From Agapanthus africanus (Eukaryota; Streptophyta; Magnoliopsida; Asparagales; Amaryllidaceae), in assembly GCA_030015575.1 (NCBI GenBank), contig JASDDO010000018.1, positions 230,749,138-230,813,137 on the forward strand: a stretch of DNA of 64,000 nucleotides, written 5' to 3'. Below are positions 1 through 10,733 of this stretch, piece after piece. The position numbers were made by a program, and so were the translations under genes. A model generated the notes under the pieces. That model made no database searches and was not told where the DNA came from. It saw only the letters and a list, made by a program, of their open reading frames with translations. Each line of letters opens with the position of its first letter. Position 1 is the stretch's first letter.

Positions 1-1243
1 GATCCGGTCATGTCGTACACAACCGACTAGTATTTAATGTATCGGCTTATCGAATCAACGCTTGAATCGATAACTAGGTTATATCGCATACAACCATTCG
101 ATACATTCATCGCGAGAATGGAATACGGTATCACATACTCGCATTATTCTCGGTCCCGCACATATCTCATATGCGCTCCTATTTCGTTTCGCTTGAGCCA
201 GGATACCTCTGTGTAGGACTCTAAAGACTCGTCAATACGCCGGCAGCGGATGATGATCATATCAAACACCCACAAGCCGCAAGCGGTCTGCTAAACGTAA
301 CAGCCACCCGGGTATTGAGCGATCTGAAGATCGACGAGCAAGCCCGCTCACACTCCAGTGAATCCGACCAGTAACACTACCGTACAGTCCGGTCTGATCG
401 TCTGATATGTCGCATATCTCGCCTAGGGATGGTAAACGTCAGACCCTAATAGCTCGATAAGTCGTGTCGATATGAGGTCTATAACTGTTCGAGAAACTAC
501 TGGTACACTTACCAGTAAATCTCAGCAACCCTGGCCACGGATTTCCTGTTATAGCCAATCGAACACAGCGCAACATCAACTCCCTATACCGGGAGAGACG
601 AATCCCCTCCTATCGCTCATTGCCTCCATGTGACTCGGGACTGTACCCAAAAACCACCGTTTTGCACGCCCTCTTGGACGTGGTAAGATGGAAATCAAAG
701 CACAGTGGGAACCACACAATACTCTATGACGATCTCGGGTCAACAGACTACTCTGTACCAGTGTCACCAGAGAACTGCCATCTGACGTGAGGTATAATAC
801 CATCTGGGAGTTCTCGGCGAGTCCGTCCAGTGTACCCAGTCTCTACTGAGCACCCGTATATCATCTCTGATGTCAAACACCGATGGATATGGGATCATCC
901 ATCGCCCATCTGTATGGGTCAAGAAGGTATACGCTAGTCTACTCTGGTATATCGATGCCCCGTCTTGATACACCCTCGACTAGGGATTTTGAAGGATGTA
1001 CTCATGGACTACCATGTCCCCACTAGTATGATCCGCATCATAGTCCAGGTAGTCAAGCATACATCCTAAGGGCTTTACCAACATGTAACAGAGAGACAAT
1101 CAGTATACACGTTAAGGTAAAGTTCAACCAGATAGCATACTATCATGTCGAGCAAGAAAGTCCTCCCTATATATGTCCCAGCATCCACTACAATATACAT
1201 CCTATGTACAGTAATGGCCTCTAGGGCATACATATAACTAACA
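1..1243 (-). repeat. 3' LTR of Copia-A2 (partial)
   Basis: This matches 8163-9406 almost base for base and ends in the minus-strand LTR terminus (TAACTAACA at 1235-1243). The remaining roughly 960 bp lie left of the window. Short open frames in it, such as 576-803, recur in every A LTR only because the LTRs are near-identical. Confidence 0.95.
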
Positions 1244-1254
1244 ATCTCCCACTT
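1244..1254 (-). other. Polypurine tract of Copia-A2
   Basis: Read on the minus strand this is AAGTGGGAGAT directly abutting the 3' LTR, the same tract as in A1 and A4. It primes plus-strand DNA synthesis. Confidence 0.85.
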
Positions 1255-1257
1255 GCA

Positions 1258-4045
1258 CTAGGGCCATCTGTAGCAGTGGTTGCAGTATCTCATACTCAAC
1301 CATCCCATAAAAGTCTCCCTCTGGGAACAGGCCTTTGTGAGTGGATCCGCTGTGTTGTCCTCTGAGTCTACTCTCCAAACCTCGATCACCCTGGAGATCA
1401 ACCATCTCCATGATCAAGTGATACTGCCTTAGAATATGTCTGGATCACTGATGGGACGGACGTTCCTTGGCATAAGCCATAACTCCATTGTCACACAATG
1501 GGAGGAACTAAGTTCATCTCATGAACCAATATACACCCAGACTGCCTCTTTGGTAGCATCTTAAGTAGCGATGTATCGTGCCTTTATCGTCTAGTATGTC
1601 ACGGTATCTAGCTTGGAACTCTTCCAACATACCGTCCCTTTATTGAGGGTAAAGACAATGCCTGCGACTGATACTCAGTCGTCATTATCACCCTGGAACC
1701 CTTCCAGTGATTCTCCCCTGGATCGGTTGATACCGTCTCACTACAACTAGTGAGAGTCCTAACATCCAATTAGATCTATCTCATAGATCCAAAAACCCAG
1801 GATTTAGGAGGTATCATCTTGATCCTATATGGAGAATCATCGTGATAAGCGGAGATTGATCGAGCGTAGCATAGGAAACTCCTTCCCTATCAAGAGTATG
1901 TCATCCACGTACTCTACGAGGATCGTCACCATACTCCCTACTACCTTTTTGTTTATACAAGGTTCATCTACCATTTTGATGATGTCAAACTCTTTGACTA
2001 ATTCATCAAAACAGATGTTCCAACTCCGCGATGCCTGCTTTATCCTATAAAACATCTTGCATACGTTTCCGCTGCTCCCACTGTCTACGAAGCCCTCTGG
2101 CTGTGTACTTATAGACGCTTTCTTCTAAAACATCATCTAGAAAAGCAGTCAAGACACCCAACCACCAGATATCGCAGTCATGGTATGTAGCCGTGGCAAG
2201 TAGGATCTGGATGGACTTAAGCATAGCTACTTGAAAAGGTTTCATCACTATCCACGCCTGGTCGATGATGAAAAGCTTTAACAAGTCTAGCTTTGAAAGT
2301 CTCAACTTTTCCATCTACACCAAGTAATCTTCTCAAGATATACTTGCTCCTGATAGGGATTTAACCCTTCAGATCTAGCAGCTAAAGTCCATACTTTGCT
2401 GGTGTATAAGGATTCCATCTCAGATCACTAAGCATCCAGCCATTCTTACAGAGTCTTGCTCTCGATGGCCAGCTCGAAACTAGTTGGGTCATCATCTCAT
2501 GATGCAATCCTCGCTCCCACTGTCATAGAGAAACCGAAGTATCTCTCAGGTGGGTGAGGAACCCTACTAGATCAGCGGAGAGGCTGAGGTTCATTGGAAT
2601 CTACTGAATTCCTTGGCTGTACCAAATCATGCTGTAGTTTGTATAGCTGGAACACTTCCAGTTCTACATAACAGGCCTTGCCTCGAGCTTGTCCGGATTT
2701 TGCTTTTAGACATAGGCCGGGCAACCCCAAATCTTAACTAACTTAAGATATGGGCTCTTCCCTTTCCATATCACATATGAAGTGGTAGGCAACTGATTTG
2801 ATTCGAACCCTATTCAATAGGTATGCAGCTTCTCAAGCGCATAACTCCCAAAAGGGAAATATGAAACTCAGTAGTACTCATCATAGAGCACACCTTATCA
2901 TATAGGGTGAGATTGCTCCGCTCCGATATACCATCGTGCTATGGTGTATACGGAGGAGTAATGCTGAGAGAGAATCTCATTCTCCTTTAAAATAGTCCAA
3001 GATTTCCGTGCTCAAGTATTCTCCTCCTTGATCTCATCATAGGACATAATACTTATACCCGTATTTTGGTTCTCTACTTCTAACTTATATTCTGTGAATA
3101 TCTCAAAAGGTTCGGACTCATGTTTCAACGGGAACATATGACTGAATCTTGAGAGATTATCAGAGAATGTAATGAAGTACAAAGAACCGGTCTTGGCATG
3201 TGTAGACAGGGGACCTACATATATCAACATGTATCATCCCAAGAGTTCACTAACTCTTTCTCTGTTTCCAATAAACAGAGCTATGGTCATCTTATCTTTG
3301 TGACATTACTGGCGAGTTTCACAAGATGTAAGTTCAAACTAATTTAAATATGCATCTTTATGTAACTCTAGCCAGTCGGGTCGCATTGATCTGACCTAGT
3401 CTACAATACCTCAAGAAGGATTCGTTCATTTCTGAACTCTTCCTCTTGTGTGTGTTCCGTATATTAAGAACTATAGTTTGATTTAGAACATTAATGCTTT
3501 TAGATAACGTGCCTGAACCGATCAACTTTTGATATAGGAAATGTTCAAAACATTATCCAACAATACAAAATTTTATCATTTCTTTACTGATAAAGAGACT
3601 GATATGATTTTGTATATCAGGTTCGGTATCTAATAACATTCGTTCAGAATCAATGTATCGGTAATACAGGGTGACAGTGACCGACAGACTTGGCTGCAAC
3701 TCTTGCCCCGTTTTCTGCCTCATGAAACTTATCACCCGTTCTCAGTTCTTCTACCTTTCTGTAGCCCTATGTAACAGATTACATATCTGGGATCCTGATC
3801 TGGTATCACATACCCAGGACGTAAAGGACACTGAGAAACAGTTCTCTGTATAATGAACACACCCGAAGATGATGCATCGGCATGCACTCTCTTCGTTTGG
3901 GCGGCACGGGAAATCTGGTATTCCCCAATTTCCTGCTCTGTCTTATAACAATTATAAGTTGGAGCGGGACCAACGTTCCCCAGCTCAGTATAACAAGCGG
4001 GTTCGGTCAATAATCCGTATTATTATCTTGATTAAGGCGTGATAT
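1258..4045 (-). pseudogene. Copia-A2 pol remnant (protease-integrase-RT-RNase H), broken
   Basis: Minus-strand homology to the A4 polyprotein runs throughout: gag remnant and protease at about 3480-4045, integrase at 2690-3470, RT at 1830-2560 (YVDD codons at 1900-1911) and RNase H at 1260-1800. Stops and frameshifts are frequent. The protease active site reads D-T-R-S instead of D-T-G-S (near 3790-3806). The position of the A1 start codon is ATA here (4043-4045). About 150 bp of the integrase-RT linker is missing (near 2670), the same deletion as in A3 and A5. Not translatable as a polyprotein. Confidence 0.93.
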
Positions 4046-4479
4046 GGTCGCTACCTGGAGAGAGAGAGAAGAAAACACTCAGCGTGCGCTCTTGCAAGAA
4101 TAGATTGGTTATTATTTTATCTAATCAGGATGGCTCCCACTGCTTTTTATCAAATCTTCCTTCAAACCCTAAAAGGAAAGACTAGCCGGGATTAATTACA
4201 CACTACAAGTTCGCCAATCTTTCAGCCAGGCCAGTGTCGGTACTTTGAGGGAGGTCCCCCGTGCTTTCGCACGAACCTAATTAATGTAAACCTCGTTTTC
4301 CCAGAGGCGTAACCCCGTTGACACCTTTCTAGACACCTACTTGATCGGCTAATTGTAATGTATAAAACTCTCCCAGGAGTAACTCTTACTCGCAGCGGGT
4401 ATCGGGATCCAACTATCTCATAGAAGGTATGCAATCTCATTGCAAATTTCAACTCTTGAAATTCCCGATAATATTTTGC

Positions 4480-4700
4480 CCCTAGCACCCTATGACCTTG
4501 ACGGAGGCCAATAAACCATAGGCTACTAGTCAAGTTCAACCCGTCATTTCTTGATCGAATCAAACCCACCCGCACGACCCTTGACGGAGGCCAACAAGGT
4601 CGCACGACTCCCCTAACTCAATCTGCATCATATGCATAAGCAGATAAATACTGGTTAGCTACCGCACACTGCGCCTTGACGGAGGCCAACAAACGCAGCA
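4480..4700 (-). promoter_or_regulatory. Triple-hairpin array in A2 leader
   Basis: Three hairpins present the loop words TTTGTTGGCCTCCGTCAAG (4675-4693), CTTGTTGGCCTCCGTCAAG (4580-4597 and neighbouring base) and TTTATTGGCCTCCGTCAAG (4497-4515). The first stem is CTGCG/CGCAG (4694-4698 with 4669-4673) and the third is CCTATGG/TCATAGG. The stems covary with those of A4, A5 and B. Function unknown. Confidence 0.7.
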
Positions 4701-7188
4701 CGAATACTAAACAGCACTTATCTGAAATGACGGAGGGCTACGACAGGTTTTTATGAAAACCTATTGCGTAATGAACTTGATATCGTTGTAGGATCGAATG
4801 AATTTTGAAATGGAGTGCTTTTGAGGCTTTTCTTGTTTTGCTAAAGGAGTCACTTCCGGTGAAGGGATCGTCGGTCCTTTCCTCGTCGAATGAGGTGCGG
4901 GATATATCACATATATCACTGTGCAAAGCAAAAACACTTTAAAGCAATCAAAAGACAAACCGAGTGTGTAGCATCTGCCAGTTATTGCTAAAGGAGTCAC
5001 TCCCGGTGAAGGGATCTCGGTCCTTTCCTCATCGAATAAGGTGCAGGATATATCACATATACCGCTGTGCAAAGCAAGAACTGTAGCTACCTGTTTTATT
5101 TTGAAATTCGATTCTACAACATCTTAGGTTTCTTTTATTTCATTAATCACATTAATGAAGTCCCATCATTTATGTACCTAAACATCACAGATAAATACGA
5201 CGTACACTTATGCCATCCGCATTCGCCTCGATGTCCCCTCGTGCACCGTTAGGTTAGGTAACTAACGACAGAGCAGGGCAGGGCTAGCGCGGGTGTAAAA
5301 CATAAGTAACGTCTATATAATATATCATATATACTATATACTGTATCTATCAGAGAACATCACATGATCACATCACAGATATCGCAGCAGAAGAATCATA
5401 TGAAATATTGGATATACTAGGACGTCCGTGTTTTCAATACGAGCCAGTATAAAACACGGATTCCACGGTCGTGATGAATAGCCAAACCCACACCCCTAGA
5501 CCCCTACGAGAGCGGCAAGCAACCTTGCCAATTCTAGAGTTAGGAGACCCGGACTCGACTCCTCGAGTTGGTCTCCTACTGGACTCCAGAACCCGATTAC
5601 TTGTGCCCTCCTCCTTGGGTCTATCCTAGTGCAGAAAAGTAAATAATATACAAGAGGTGACAACTTCCGCAACCTGGAAGCGCCCCAATAAAAGAATATT
5701 ACATACAAGTTTTTACATGAATGAAAATGAAAAACACTCATCTCACATAAAAACCCCCGGCTATTCAAACACGACGATCCAATATAACATATCCAGCAAC
5801 ACATAACATCACATGTTATCAACGTAAGTAAATATGCGCATCCCAATTGTCGTTGACATATAGCAACGAAACCGGCGATATCACATATTACACTTACGGT
5901 CACAGAAAAGAAAGTGTAAAACTACAAAAGTTGGAATCCGCAATCTGCATAGACATCGCATGCCTAATCAAATGAATACCTTAGACATCACATGCCTAAC
6001 AATTATAAACCCCTCATTTTAGTCTCATTATCGAAAACACTTTTCAATATCAAGTCGGGCAATTCAACAAGATTCCCGACATCCTGATCGAATACTCGTC
6101 GCAAACTTTAGTAGGCGGCCGCACCCCCTATACCGTCGACGAAGTGCACCAAGGCGGAACACCGCTACCGCGAGCACCCGTACGGATGCTTTCGGCGACG
6201 GGGTTCTCCTACAGTCACTTGGTCGGGGCTATGGAGTGAGGCTGTCTATTAAGTTTACCCGGCGAGTATCCGCGTACGCTACGTGATTGCGACGGACTTT
6301 TGATCACATCAAAATTCCGTGGCAACCGATCAAGTGAGACTAAACTGCTACGTTTATAACATTCATTCAGTTATCTCATAACTTGTTGTGAATTCCAATT
6401 ATTGTATCCCATTCCAGATAAATAGAAAATGTTAAACTTTCCGATCGAACATTCTAACACCCAAGTTTTCCCGATACAGATCAACACATGAAACTAGTCT
6501 AACAACATTCAGTTGGTACCTCTGTACCAACGGTCCAGCCGTAGAAGGGTCAAGCCAACGCCTCACATGTGGCACGCCGTACTCCCCCAAACCCGAAGGT
6601 TCAAAGGGCAGTTCAAGACGGTCACATAATCGAGTTAAGGTTTGTTGTCTTCTAGAGGGACCATCGCGTTACTTGCACTACTTAGAACGTCGTTAAACTA
6701 CGGAAAAATCCAACACTTGGAAATTTCCCGACAGGGGAAAAGTTGGGTATTTATATCCGGTCGAACTTTTTAACATATTCTAAAATTTATCCGGAAAGCC
6801 ACACAGACAAAATTTGATAAACCCGATCGAATCATCAAAGCTCCAAAACATCCCAGATTATTCAACACTTGAATAAAAATTAAAAATAACCAGAGAAGTC
6901 AGCACAGAAACAAATGAATTACTGTGCAAAAATTAGTTGATGACGTCACATTCTTGCCGCTTATCCGCCGCATTATCCAATATTATGCCGCGGATCCGCG
7001 CAGATTTTCACTGTTCATCAAAAAAAATTTCTGTCGAAATTCTTATATTTCTCTGCTGGTTTTTCTACATATTTTTAATACTGAAAAATCACTGTTTTTA
7101 GAAAAAGTACAGAGAGCACATTTTGGAGTTGGTTTCGGGTTCGTTCCGGTTTCAAATTCCGTCTGGACTTCGCCTAAGGCTCTAGCTA

Positions 7189-7201
7189 GGCTCTGATACC
7201 A
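7189..7201 (-). other. Primer binding site of Copia-A2 (tRNA-iMet)
   Basis: On the minus strand this is TGGTATCAGAGCC, one base inside the 5' LTR. It is complementary to the 3' end of plant initiator tRNA-Met. Confidence 0.92.
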
Positions 7202-7202
7202 C

Positions 7203-9406
7203 TGTAGGTTCCTAGGCACGCTAGTGAGGTCTCCCAAGCCATCAACCATGGCAATTTCAAATTTTACGGTGCCTACAAACCCTAAACTACGGATCGTCGG
7301 CTAGATGTCTAGGCGAAAAACTAAGTAGTTAACACTTAACTAAAAGTTTAACGGAAATACAACCTTTGTAGATCCGGTGCTCCACCTCCATAGCTCCGCA
7401 ACGAGGTCTTCTCCGCTGTCCAAATCAAATCCGGGCTCTAGAGTCGGCTTCGTCGGAGAAAAAGGGAGCTAGGTCGTCGATGTCCATGCCGAAGATGATC
7501 TACGTCGAGGCATCGCTAGATCAAGCTCACAACTTCACCAAGTCAAGATACTTGTGAAGTAAACACACTCTACTACTTGGAAAGAGGTAGAGGATGAAGA
7601 AATAGGAAGTGGGTAGACTTTAGTTTTGGATTTCTCACTCTTTTCCAACAATCACCATTGATGGAGCTTAGTTTTCTTCACTTGAAGAATGAAGAAGATG
7701 AAGAAGAATATTATGATAAGTTAATTAAAAACAATAGAAAAATCAAAACTTATCATAATGTTAACTAGAGTTAAGTATAGAGAATGAATCATGGTTAGTG
7801 GGAATGGTTAGGGTTAAGGATGAGATAAGAATGGTTGACTTGATCAAAGATTCATGAAGCTTCAACTAAACTCCAAAATAAGCCACCATTCTTTTCTCCT
7901 CTTTTCCAAAATGAATAAACAAATAAATAAAGGAAATGAAACCCTAACCATTCTTTTAACCATGGTTTAATTCTTTGCACTTAACCAAGTAATCATGTAT
8001 CATCAAACATGATACAATCAAATGCACAAAAACATATCGCATATGTAATGCGCACACCCGAGTGAGAAAATCCATTTAAAGTGAACCAATACTAGTTAAT
8101 GCAAAGTAATATATCAAATATATAATTATACATTAAATCATTAAATCAACACTTGATTCAATGATCCGGTCATGTCGTACACAACCGACTAGTATTTAAT
8201 GTATCGGCTTATCGAATCAACGCTTGAATCGATAACTAGGTTATATCGCATACAACCATTCGATACATTCATCGCGAGAATGGAATACGGTATCACATAC
8301 TCGCATTATTCTCGGTCCCGCACATATCTCATATGCGCTCCTATTTCGTTTCGCTTGAGCCAGGAAACCTCTGTGTAGGACTCTAAAGACTCGTCAATAC
8401 GCCGGCAGCGGATGATGATCATATCAAACACCCACAAGCCGCAAGCGGTCTGCTAAACGTAACGGCCACCCGGGTATTGAGCGATCTGAAGATCGACGAG
8501 CAAGTCCGCTCACACTCCAGTGAATCCGACCAGTAACACTACCGTACAGTCCGGTCTGATCGTCTGATATGTCGTATATCTCGCCTAGGGGTGGTAAACG
8601 TCAGACCCCAATAGCTCGATAAGTCGTGTCGATATGAGGTCTATAACTGTTCGAGAAACTACTGGTAACACTTACCAGTAAATCTCAGCAACCCTGGCCA
8701 GGGATTTCCTGTTATAGCCAATCGAACACAGCGCAACATCAACTCCCTATACCGGGAGAGACGAATCCCCTCCTATCGCTCATTGCCTCCATGTGACTCG
8801 GGACTGTACCCAAAAACCACCGTTTTGCATGCCCTCTTGGACGTGGTAAGATGGAAATCAAAGCACAGTGGGAACCACACAAGACTCTATGACGATCTCG
8901 GGTCAACAGACTACTCTGTACCAGTGTCACCAGAGAACTGCCATCTGACGTGAGGTATAATACCATCTGGGAGTTCTCGGCGAGTCCGTCCAGTGTACCC
9001 AGTCTCTACTGAGCACCCGTATATCATCTCTGATGTCAAACACCGATGGATATGGGATCATCCATCGCCCATCTGTATGGGTCAAGAAGGTATACGCTAG
9101 TCTACTCTGGTATATCGATGCCCCGTCTCGATACACCCTCGACTAGGGATTTTGAAGGATGTACTCATGGACTACCATGTCCCCACTAGTATGATCCGCA
9201 TCATAGTCCAGGTAGTCAAGCATACATCCTAAGGGCTTTACCAACATGTAACAGAGAGACAATCAGTATATACGTTAAGGTAAAGTTCAACCAGATAGCA
9301 TACTATCATGTCGAGCAAGAAAGTCCTCCCTATATATGTCCCAGCATCCACTACAATATACATCCTATGTACAGTAATGGCCTCTAAGGTATACATATAA
9401 CTAACA
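7203..9406 (-). repeat. 5' LTR of Copia-A2 (complete)
   Basis: A 2204-bp LTR starting TGTAGGTTCC and ending TAACTAACA in window orientation. Compared with the 3' LTR at 1-1243 there are only scattered single-base differences, so the insertion is recent. It contains GAA/CTT-rich and AT-rich stretches and an imperfect ~66-bp direct repeat (about 8140-8270) built on CAACACTTGAT/ACAACCGA words. Confidence 0.95.
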
Positions 9407-9700
9407 GTGATCATGTGATGTTCTGTGATAGATACAGTATATAGTATATATGATATATTATATAGACGTTACTTATGTTTTTCACCCGCACTAGCCCTGC
9501 CTTGCTCTGTCGTTAGTTACCTAATCTAATGGTGCACGAGGGGACATCCAGGCGAATGCGGATGGCATAAGTGTACGTCGTATTTATCTGTGATGTTTAG
9601 GTGACTTAAATGATGGGACTTCATTAATGTGATTAATGAAAGAAAAGAAACCTAAGATGTTGTAGAATCAAATTTTAAACAAAACAGGTAGCTGCAGTTC

Positions 9701-9942
9701 TTGCTTTGCATAGCGGTATATATGATATACCCTGCACCTTATTCGATGAGGAAAGGACCGAGATCCCTTCACCAGGAGTGACTCCTTTAGCAATAACTGG
9801 CAGATGCTACACACTCGGTTTGACTTTCGATTGCATCTATAGTTTTTGCTTTGCACAGTGATATATATGATATATCCCGCACCTCATTCGACGAGGAAAG
9901 GGCCGACGATCCCTTCACCGGGAGTGACCCCTTTAGCAAAAC
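9701..9942 (+). repeat. Imperfect tandem duplication in A leader
   Basis: Two copies (9701-9796, 9846-9942) of a block running from TTGCTTTGCA through GATATATATGATATA-like palindromes and CACC-TATTCGA-GAGGAAAGG to GGGAGTGACYCCTTTAGCAA. Spacing is about 145 bp. The same pair occurs in A2, A3, A5 and partly in A4. I do not find it in the B leader. Confidence 0.75.
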
Positions 9943-10077
9943 TAGAAAAGCCTCAAAATCACTCCATTTCAAAACTTCATTTGATTCTACAACGATATCA
10001 AGTTCATTACGTAATAGGCTTTCAGAAAAATCTGTCGTAGCCCTCCGTCATTTCAGATAAGTTGCATATAGTATTCG

Positions 10078-10288
10078 TGCGACATTTGTTGGCTTTCGTC
10101 AAGGTGTAGTGTGCGGTAACTATATACTGCTTATCTGCTGCATATGAAGCGACTGGATTAGGGTAGTCGTACGGCTTTGTTGGCTTTCGTCAAGAGTCGT
10201 GCGGGTGGGTTTAATTCAGTCAAGAAATGTACGGGTTGAACTTGACTAGCGGGCTGTGGTTTGTTGGCTTTCGTCAAGGTCATAGCAC
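10078..10288 (+). promoter_or_regulatory. Triple-hairpin array in A1 leader
   Basis: Three identical loop words TTTGTTGGCTTTCGTCAAG lie at 10085-10103, 10176-10194 and 10260-10278. Flanking arms pair: CGACA/TGTAG (10080-10084 with 10105-10109, 4 of 5), GTACGGC/GTCGTGC (10169-10175 with 10196-10202) and GCTGTGG/TCATAGC (10253-10259 with 10280-10286), with G-U pairs. The arms differ in sequence from those of A4 and B while pairing is kept. Confidence 0.75.
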
Positions 10289-10384
10289 GCTAGGGGCAAA
10301 AGCATTATCGGGAATTTCAAGTGTTGAAATTTGCAATGAGATTGCATACCTTCTATGAGATAGTTGAATCCCGATACCCACTGC

Positions 10385-10542
10385 GAGTAAGAGTTACTCC
10401 TGGGAGAGTTTTACACATTGCAATTAGCTGATCGAGTAGGTGTCTAGAAAGGTGTCAACGGGGTTACGTCTCTGGGAAAATGAGGTTTACATTAATTAGG
10501 TTCGTGCGAAAGCACGGGGGACTTCCCTCAAAGTACCGACAC
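10385..10542 (+). promoter_or_regulatory. Conserved GAAA-tetraloop RNA domain in A1 leader
   Basis: Helices visible by eye: GAGTAA/TTACTC (10385-10390 with 10394-10399); outer GTGTC/GACAC (10452-10456 with 10538-10542); GGGG/TCTC-type hairpin (from 10460); GAGGTT/GACTTC (10482-10487 with 10520-10525, weakened here); and CGTGC-GAAA-GCACG (10503-10516). The same layout is found in B and A4 with compensating changes. Confidence 0.7.
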
Positions 10543-10733
10543 TGGCCTGGCTGAAAGATTGGCGAACTTGTAGTGTGTAAATAATCCCGGCTAGTCTTTC
10601 CTTTTAGGGTTTGAAGGAAGATTTGATAAAAACCAGTGGGAGCCATCCTGATTAGATAAGATAATAACCAATCTGATCTTGCAAGAGCATACGCTAAAGT
10701 GTTTTCTTCTCTCTCTCTCTCCAGGTGGCGACC

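Larger units (their letters stand above)
4046..7202 (-). other. Copia-A2 untranslated leader
   Basis: About 3.2 kb without a gene. From the start-codon side it holds a pyrimidine-rich 3' splice acceptor (AG at 4055-4056), the GAAA-loop domain (about 4230-4400), the triple-hairpin array (4480-4700), a leader tandem duplication (about 4800-5090), a GGAGACC hairpin (5543-5576), a GC-rich hairpin (about 6963-6997) with TGACGTCA beside it (6941-6948), and the PBS. No coding region is supported. Confidence 0.8.
1..9406 (-). mobile_element. Copia-A2, defective LTR retrotransposon, left end outside window
   Basis: Order on the minus strand is 5' LTR (7203-9406), PBS, long leader, broken pol, PPT and 3' LTR (1-1243, cut by the window edge). 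The LTR termini are TG...CA. The internal region is 5959 bp, almost exactly the length found in A3 (5961) and A5 (5960). On its right, sequence homologous to the leader of a plus-strand A element (A1) starts at 9407, so A2 is inserted in antisense in A1. The expected 5-bp target duplication begins GTGAT at 9407; its partner lies outside the window. It is coding-dead and should depend on trans factors. Confidence 0.93.
9407..10733 (+). other. Copia-A1 leader, downstream part
   Basis: No gene. It contains an imperfect tandem duplication (9701-9796 and 9846-9942), the triple-hairpin array (10078-10288), the GAAA-loop domain (10385-10542), a candidate 5' splice site (GTAGGT, 10436-10441), a branch-like CTAAAG near 10694, and a pyrimidine tract with the acceptor AG at 10723-10724. 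Confidence 0.8.

Noticed and set aside
576..973. Recurring 75- and 69-codon open frames in family-A LTRs (also 8739-9136, 27262-27659, 35427-35830, 50053-50414)
   Set aside because: They recur only because the LTRs are near-identical. The 69-codon frame opens with GTG, and the A1 LTR version of the 75-codon frame is cut short.
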